Shown in pieces: positions 5,893-9,530 of a stretch of DNA of 9,530 bases. Origin of the DNA: CAYLZO01 sp964387775. GTDB lineage: Bacteria > Chloroflexota > Anaerolineae > JAAYZQ01. The stretch covers positions 1 through 9,530 of the forward strand of contig CAYLZO010000211.1 of the NCBI GenBank assembly GCA_964387775.1, given 5' to 3'. Position 1 is the first letter of the stretch; every line of letters starts with the position of its first letter. The notes beneath the pieces were generated by a model. It saw nothing but the letters and a program-made list of their open reading frames with translations, searched no databases and was not told the DNA's origin. The position numbers and the translations under genes are program-made.

Positions 5893-7657
5893 ATGAGAAA
5901 GACACGGTTCTACACTTTTCTGGTTGTGGCTCTGATTGCGGCTCTGGTGTTGACGGGCTGCGGGGGCAGTGCNNNNNNNNNNCGGAGAGGGCATCAGTCC
6001 TGGCGGTGGGTCGCCGGGGGGAGGCGGGGGTGCCAACCCAGGTGGTGACTCGCCTGGCGGCGGGGCAAACATCGATCCCGGCGGGGGCCAGCACGGCGGC
6101 GGGGGCGGCACGCCCTTTGGCGGAGGCAGCTTTGGGCAGGGCGGCGTGGAGAATCCCGGCGGCGGCCTGGGCGGACCCGGCGGCGCCGGCCCATCGGGGC
6201 CGAGCTTTGAGGGCTTTCAACGGCCCTCCGGCGGGCTTCTGGGCAGCGGTCCCGGCAGCGGGACGCCGGGCGGGGGACTGGCCGGAGGAGACAACCAGCC
6301 GGGCGGCGGGTTGCCCGGCGGTGGCCCCGGCAATGGCGACCCTGGCAACGGCGGACCGGGAGGCGGCCCCGGCAGCGGGACGCCAGGTGCGGGCCTGCCC
6401 GGTGGCGGATTGCCGGGCGGCGGCCCTGGCGGCGAGGGCGGCCCCGGTTTCTTTAGCGGGACGCCCCTGAACCTGGGCGGCTTTGGCGGCTTTGGCACCG
6501 TTACCGGCGGCCCGGCGCCGATTCCGGGCGAGGAAGAGCCGAGCCTGCCGGGCCACTGGCAGCCCGGCAGCCCACCCTACGACAGCGGCGAGGTCGAGTG
6601 GCCCGACCTGCCGACCCTGTACGAGGACCTGGACCCGGCCATCGTCCTGCAAGAGGAGGCGCAGGAGGCCGCCGAAAATGCAGGCGAGAATGCGCAGGAA
6701 GCGGCGGAGGCAGCCCAGGATGCCTACAACGAACTCTGGGACGACTACTATGCTGCCGTAGACTATGCCGCGCAGGCCTACTACGAGGCGATGACCGCCA
6801 CGGCTGACGAGGTCTATGAACTCTACGCCTACGCCCTGGAGGAAGCCTATCAGGTGGTCGACTATGTTTACGACAACTATGAGAACTATGCCACCTACTG
6901 CTTCTACTATCCCTGGGACTGCTACGCCTACGCCTACGACGCGGCGACGGGGACCTACACCACGACCCAGGTGACGAACAACTACTATTACTACTACGGC
7001 GAGGACGAGGCCGGTGCCGAGCCCGCGCCCGCGCCACCCTCCGAAGTGTCGCCAGAGCAGGTGCCCGAGCCCTCGGCCGAAGCCTACGAGGCCCTGGTGA
7101 TTTTCGCCAACGACCAGCTGGGACTGGCCGTCAACCCACTCTACGCCGGCGAGCTGACGGTGGACGTGCTCACCCTCCTCTCCTACCTGCCCGCCGAAGT
7201 GCAGGATGTGGTGGCCGCCGCGCCCGACGTCTCGGCCGAGACCTACTGGGGCCTGTTGAGCGGCGGGGCGGCGACGGTCAGCGTGGGCGATTGCAGCCCC
7301 GACGCGCCCTGCACCCTCAGCGGCGAGATGGAGGTGGACCTGTCGGCGGCCTCGCTGGGAGTCTATGCCCTGCACGTCGGCGAGACGCTGCCCGCCGACG
7401 CATCCGCTGCCCTGGACCTCGTGGAGTTGGTCTATCCCAAGCTGGAGGGGATCGCCTTCGCGCCGGTGGAACAGGAGGGCATGATGGGCTACGCTTTCTA
7501 CGCGGTGACGACAGGGCTGGGCCTCGACGCGGACGGAAAGCCGCTGGCCGTGACCAAGGCCATCTACGCCGGGGTCGTGCCCGCCGGCGAGGTGACGGTC
7601 GTCTATGCGGCCGTGGGCGTGGGCAGCTACAGCGCCATACTGAGTCCCCTGGAATGA
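5893..7657 (+). CDS. Gly/Pro-rich and Tyr-rich acidic lipoprotein of unknown family, interrupted by an assembly gap
   Basis: I recognise no family. The signal peptide (MRKTRF, then a hydrophobic run, then LTGC with Cys23 as lipid-attachment site) is read in one frame up to the Ns at 5973. After the Ns the reading frame is shifted, because a 10-base placeholder does not preserve it. Codons remain open to TGA at 7655-7657. Four visible regions follow: (1) a Gly/Pro/Ser low-complexity stretch of about 180 residues (5984-6529); (2) a Glu/Ala/Gln helical, coiled-coil-like stretch (about 6644-6724); (3) a Tyr-rich stretch, 26 Tyr in 91 residues (6725-6997), with two Cys flanking FYYPWD and ending in five consecutive Tyr; (4) after a Pro/Glu/Ala linker, a more ordinary domain of about 190 residues (about 7079-7654) with a possible disulfide pair in DCSPDAPC. 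The visible mature part has one Arg and three Lys, so it is strongly acidic. It is probably an exposed surface or structural protein made with the C11 peptidase. The frame break is best read as an unresolved gap, not a pseudogene. Confidence 0.75.
5973..5982. other. Assembly gap (10 Ns) inside a coding region
   Basis: Exactly ten Ns separate the lipoprotein signal peptide from the Gly-rich region. Two bases of a codon precede the Ns and one base follows before the downstream frame, so an intact gene needs a true gap length divisible by three. Ten is a common placeholder for a gap of unknown size. The flanking GC-rich, repetitive Gly/Pro codons explain why assembly failed here. Confidence 0.95.
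5984..6529 (+). repeat. Degenerate Gly/Pro-rich coding repeats
   Basis: This stretch encodes short imperfect units such as PGGG, LPGGGPG and GPGSGTPG. At DNA level the 17-mer CCCGGCAGCGGGACGCC occurs at 6251-6267 and again at 6368-6384, followed by similar codons (GGGLAGG versus GAGLPGG), suggesting internal duplication. The units are not regular triplets, so this is not a collagen-type Gly-X-Y repeat. Confidence 0.75.
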
Positions 7658-7666
7658 CCAGATCCC

Positions 7667-7700
7667 GTGCCAGGCACTTGTTCCCGCAAGTGCCTGGCAC
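7667..7700. terminator. Perfect 14-bp hairpin between two exported-protein genes
   Basis: GTGCCAGGCACTTG (7667-7680) and CAAGTGCCTGGCAC (7687-7700) pair without mismatch around the loop TTCCCG, nine bases after the stop at 7657. No T-run follows, so it may act as a terminator or attenuator, an mRNA-stabilising hairpin, or be a copy of a dispersed REP-like palindrome. The arm contains GTGCC-A-GGCAC, which is itself nearly palindromic, a feature of some repetitive extragenic elements. Confidence 0.6.
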
Positions 7701-7709
7701 CTGCCGCCT

Positions 7710-7737
7710 TTGTCATGGCCTGATAGAGTCTGATAAT
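7710..7737 (+). promoter_or_regulatory. Promoter candidate for the third exported-protein gene
   Basis: TTGTCA (7710-7715) and GATAAT (7732-7737) each match consensus at 5 of 6 positions, with a 16-base spacer. The predicted start near 7744 would fall inside the ribosome binding site at 7741-7748, which weakens the case. If real, the gene could be expressed independently of the two upstream genes. Confidence 0.35.
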
Positions 7738-7740
7738 CGA

Positions 7741-7748
7741 AGGAGGGG
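7741..7748 (+). promoter_or_regulatory. Ribosome binding site of the linker-domain secreted protein
   Basis: AGGAGGGG lies 4 bases before the ATG at 7753 and decides this start. The same frame is open further upstream, but that part overlaps the preceding gene and encodes no plausible protein. Confidence 0.8.
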
Positions 7749-7752
7749 TACG

Positions 7753-8568
7753 ATGTTCAAGAAACCGGGATTGTTGCTATCGCTACTCGGGACGGCCATT
7801 CTGCTCTCGATAGGCCTGGCCGTGTGCAGCGAGATCACCATCAACGTCAACGTCGGCGGAACGCCGGCGGCGGGGCAAATCACAATGACGTCTACGGCGG
7901 CGACGGCCGAATCCCCGGCCACAGCCACGGTGGCGGCAACCCAGGTGGCGAGCGAGCCGCCCGCCGACACCCCGGCACCCGGCGCCTCGGCCACGCCGAC
8001 GCCGACGGCGACAGCCGCCGCGGCCACAGAAGCGCCTACGTCGGCGCCGACGAGCGAGGCCCAGGCGGCCACGCCGGCGCCTACCTCGGCACCGACGCAG
8101 ACGCCCGCACCGCCCACGGCGACGCCGGAACCTACGCGCCAGCCCCTGCGGCCCACGGCGCCCTCCTGCGAATCGTACCAGGGCACGACCTACACCGTCG
8201 TCCTGAACGAAAGCCAGATCAACACCATGCTCGACGCCGTGCTGCAAGCCACCGAGCGGGCCTACGTGGACACCCGCTCGGTGAGTCTACAAAACGGGCA
8301 GATCACGGCCCAGGTGCGCTACGAGGGGCCGGGCGGCCAGACCGTGGACGGCGTGCTCGTGTTGGCCGTGGAGGCCCGGAACTATGACGTGCACGTGACC
8401 GTCGTCCAGGCCCAGATCGGCCAGGCGGGCATGACCGATGCCCGCAAGGCGGCCATCAACACGACGCTGGAGCGCGCCCTGGAGACCGAGATGGCCCAAG
8501 CCCACGACTATACCTGCGTGGCGTCCATCACCATCGCCGGCGGCACGATGACCATCGTCTACTATTGA
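7753..8568 (+). CDS. Secreted protein with Thr/Pro/Ala linker and small C-terminal domain
   Basis: The 271-residue product starts MFKKPG followed by a hydrophobic signal segment (about 7-24). Cys25 follows Leu-Ala-Val, an imperfect lipobox because Val is unusual at the last position, so lipid anchoring is possible but cleavage by ordinary signal peptidase is not excluded. Residues 66-137 are a low-complexity Thr/Pro/Ala linker with TPTPT and TSAPT units, typical of exposed bacterial proteins and likely to hold the last domain away from the cell surface. The C-terminal domain (about 139-271) begins with LNESQINTML, then alternates short beta-strand-like segments with a helix near 228-250. Cys139 and Cys255 could form a disulfide. 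The pattern of a helix, 'NGQI' and 'VDGVLVL' recalls lipid-binding, TULIP-like domains (DUF2140/DUF2993 type), but this is an impression only. It follows the peptidase and Tyr-rich lipoprotein genes on the same strand. Confidence 0.8.
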   Translation: MFKKPGLLLSLLGTAILLSIGLAVCSEITINVNVGGTPAAGQITMTSTAATAESPATATVAATQVASEPPADTPAPGASATPTPTATAAAATEAPTSAPTSEAQAATPAPTSAPTQTPAPPTATPEPTRQPLRPTAPSCESYQGTTYTVVLNESQINTMLDAVLQATERAYVDTRSVSLQNGQITAQVRYEGPGGQTVDGVLVLAVEARNYDVHVTVVQAQIGQAGMTDARKAAINTTLERALETEMAQAHDYTCVASITIAGGTMTIVYY

Positions 8569-8575
8569 GGATTCG

Positions 8576-8601
8576 CCCAATTCTGGGGTGCTGGAATTGG
8601 G
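8576..8601 (+). terminator. Hairpin after the third exported-protein gene
   Basis: CCCAATTC (8576-8583) and GAATTGGG (8594-8601) form a perfect 8-bp inverted repeat with a 10-base loop, 7 bases after the stop codon. There is no T-run, so termination efficiency is uncertain. It probably marks the end of the exported-protein unit. Confidence 0.5.
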
Positions 8602-8729
8602 AACCTGGCCTCAGAAAAACAAGGCAGAGGACAGACGTGATCCTCGGAAAAGGCAAATCCAAAACGGAACAGGTGGCCGCCGCACCAAAACAGCGGGCCG
8701 CCCACCTGGGAAAGAGCCTGGTGAAGCGC

Positions 8730-8758
8730 TTGACACCCTGGCTCAGGCCGGTTATACT
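8730..8758 (+). promoter_or_regulatory. Near-consensus promoter directly at the histidine kinase start codon
   Basis: A perfect TTGACA (8730-8735), a 17-base spacer and TATACT (8753-8758, 5 of 6) form the best promoter in the window. The predicted transcription start is 8765 or 8766, so the mRNA would begin at the ATG itself. No Shine-Dalgarno sequence precedes that ATG, which agrees with leaderless translation. Confidence 0.65.
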
Positions 8759-8765
8759 CTGGTCT

Positions 8766-9530
8766 ATGAAGGATGTGCTTCGCCTGCTGCGCCTGTTCGT
8801 CTTGTTGCGCCTGGTTTCGCAGGTTTCCACCTGGATCGGCCTGCGACTGGCCGGCGATCTGGCCCCGGCCCTGGTGTGGATCGCGGGCCTCAACCTGCTG
8901 TCCATCGCCTTCGTCTGGGTCCCCGGGGTGGCCCGCCGGCTGTCGTATCGCCGCTACTTTGCCATCGCCTTCTTCCTGCTCATCACCACTCAATCGGCCG
9001 AGCTGACGATCACCAGCAGCGCCCGCGTCTGGAATGCCGTCATCGCCGACGTGGGACAGGAGCATTGGTCGGCCCTCTTTGCCTGGCGTGGCGAATCCTT
9101 CTTTTACTTGCTGGTGCCCGTGGTCCTGGCCGCCTGGGTATTCGAGCGCCGGGGGATGACGTGGGCCGCGTCGTGGGCCGTGGCCACCCACGTCCTGGGC
9201 GGCGTCTGGCTGCTGTTGGGCGAAGGGACCCTGCCCACCGGCTTTCTGACGACGCTGCCACCGAAGGTGGTCCTCCTCTACCTTGTGCCCTTTGTCGTCG
9301 CCCACCTGGCAACGGTCCAGCGCCGCCAGCACGACGAATTGGAGGCGGCCCACGCCCGGCTCAAGCGACAGGCCATGTTGAGCGAGCAACTGGCCACCAG
9401 CCGCGAGCGCAACCGCCTGGCCCGCGAGCTGCACGACACACTGGCCCACTCGCTGTCGGGTCTGAGCGTTCAGCTCCAGGCGGCGGACGTGCTCTTTGAC
9501 GGCGACCCCGCTGCCGCCCGCCGGACCCTG
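8766..9530 (+). CDS. Sensor histidine kinase, NarL/DesK type (HisKA_3), N-terminal part
   Basis: The gene runs off the right edge; 255 residues are visible. The first 180 or so are hydrophobic with about five or six membrane segments (near 8-28, 34-52, 62-80, 110-126, 132-151, 166-182). There is no obvious extracellular sensor domain, so it may sense the membrane or use an intramembrane signal. A coiled-coil-like helix (about 184-215) leads into ERNRLARELHDTLAHSL, the dimerisation and phosphorylation motif of the HisKA_3 family, with His223 as the phosphorylated residue. The ATP-binding domain lies beyond the window, and a NarL/FixJ-type response regulator is expected downstream. The start at 8766 is chosen because of the promoter abutting it. 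An alternative is GTG at 8637, with GAGG six bases upstream, which would add 43 mostly basic cytoplasmic residues in the same open frame. Confidence 0.85.
   Translation, partial: MKDVLRLLRLFVLLRLVSQVSTWIGLRLAGDLAPALVWIAGLNLLSIAFVWVPGVARRLSYRRYFAIAFFLLITTQSAELTITSSARVWNAVIADVGQEHWSALFAWRGESFFYLLVPVVLAAWVFERRGMTWAASWAVATHVLGGVWLLLGEGTLPTGFLTTLPPKVVLLYLVPFVVAHLATVQRRQHDELEAAHARLKRQAMLSEQLATSRERNRLARELHDTLAHSLSGLSVQLQAADVLFDGDPAAARRTL

Noticed and set aside
5984..6529. Collagen-like Gly-X-Y repeat or CRISPR-like array
   Set aside because: Gly spacing is irregular (GGG runs, PGGG units), so there is no triplet register. There are no evenly spaced identical DNA repeats with unique spacers.
5888..7375. 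Minus-strand ORF of 495 codons opposite the Gly/Tyr-rich gene
   Set aside because: It only appears because reversed Gly, Pro and Tyr codons read as Ala, Gly and Val, and it crosses the Ns. The plus strand has a ribosome binding site and a lipoprotein signal.
7291..7752. N-terminal extension of the 7753 gene
   Set aside because: It overlaps the C-terminus of the preceding gene in another frame and is Arg/Gly-rich. The signal peptide and ribosome binding site place the start at 7753.

Overview
This 9.5 kb window is GC-rich, gene-dense bacterial DNA. The style of its secreted proteins (lipoprotein signals, long Thr/Pro/Ala 'TPTPT' linkers, a clostripain-type peptidase anchored as a lipoprotein) together with the codon use suggests a member of the Chloroflexota, perhaps an Anaerolineae or Caldilineae relative. 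That placement is an inference from style, not from a marker gene. A run of ten Ns at 5973-5982 shows that this is a scaffolded draft assembly.

Layout. Positions 1-328 hold no gene I can support, but there is a terminator-like hairpin at 206-239. A good sigma-70 type promoter (329-357) and an approximately 86-nt leader with overlapping palindromes precede a GlmS-type glutamine:fructose-6-phosphate aminotransferase (451-2250, +). A long hairpin (2260-2299) separates it from a convergent class III, PLP-dependent aminotransferase of the glutamate-1-semialdehyde aminomutase type (2304-3701, -). A 152-bp divergent promoter region follows. Then come three genes, all on +, for exported proteins: a lipoprotein peptidase of family C11 (3854-5854), a remarkable Gly/Pro-rich and Tyr-rich lipoprotein interrupted by the assembly gap (5893-7657), and a secreted protein with a Thr/Pro/Ala linker and a small C-terminal domain (7753-8568). 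After a hairpin, a consensus-like promoter sits directly on the start codon of a NarL/DesK-type sensor histidine kinase (8766 to beyond the window end).

How the genes relate. GlmS feeds amino sugars to the cell envelope. The three exported proteins form a likely surface module: a protease and a highly unusual low-complexity, acidic, Tyr-rich protein are only 38 bp apart, and a third secreted protein follows after a hairpin and possibly its own promoter. The histidine kinase may begin a separate two-component unit whose response regulator would lie just downstream. The most novel-looking object is the Gly/Tyr-rich lipoprotein and its pairing with the C11 peptidase. I recognise no family for it.
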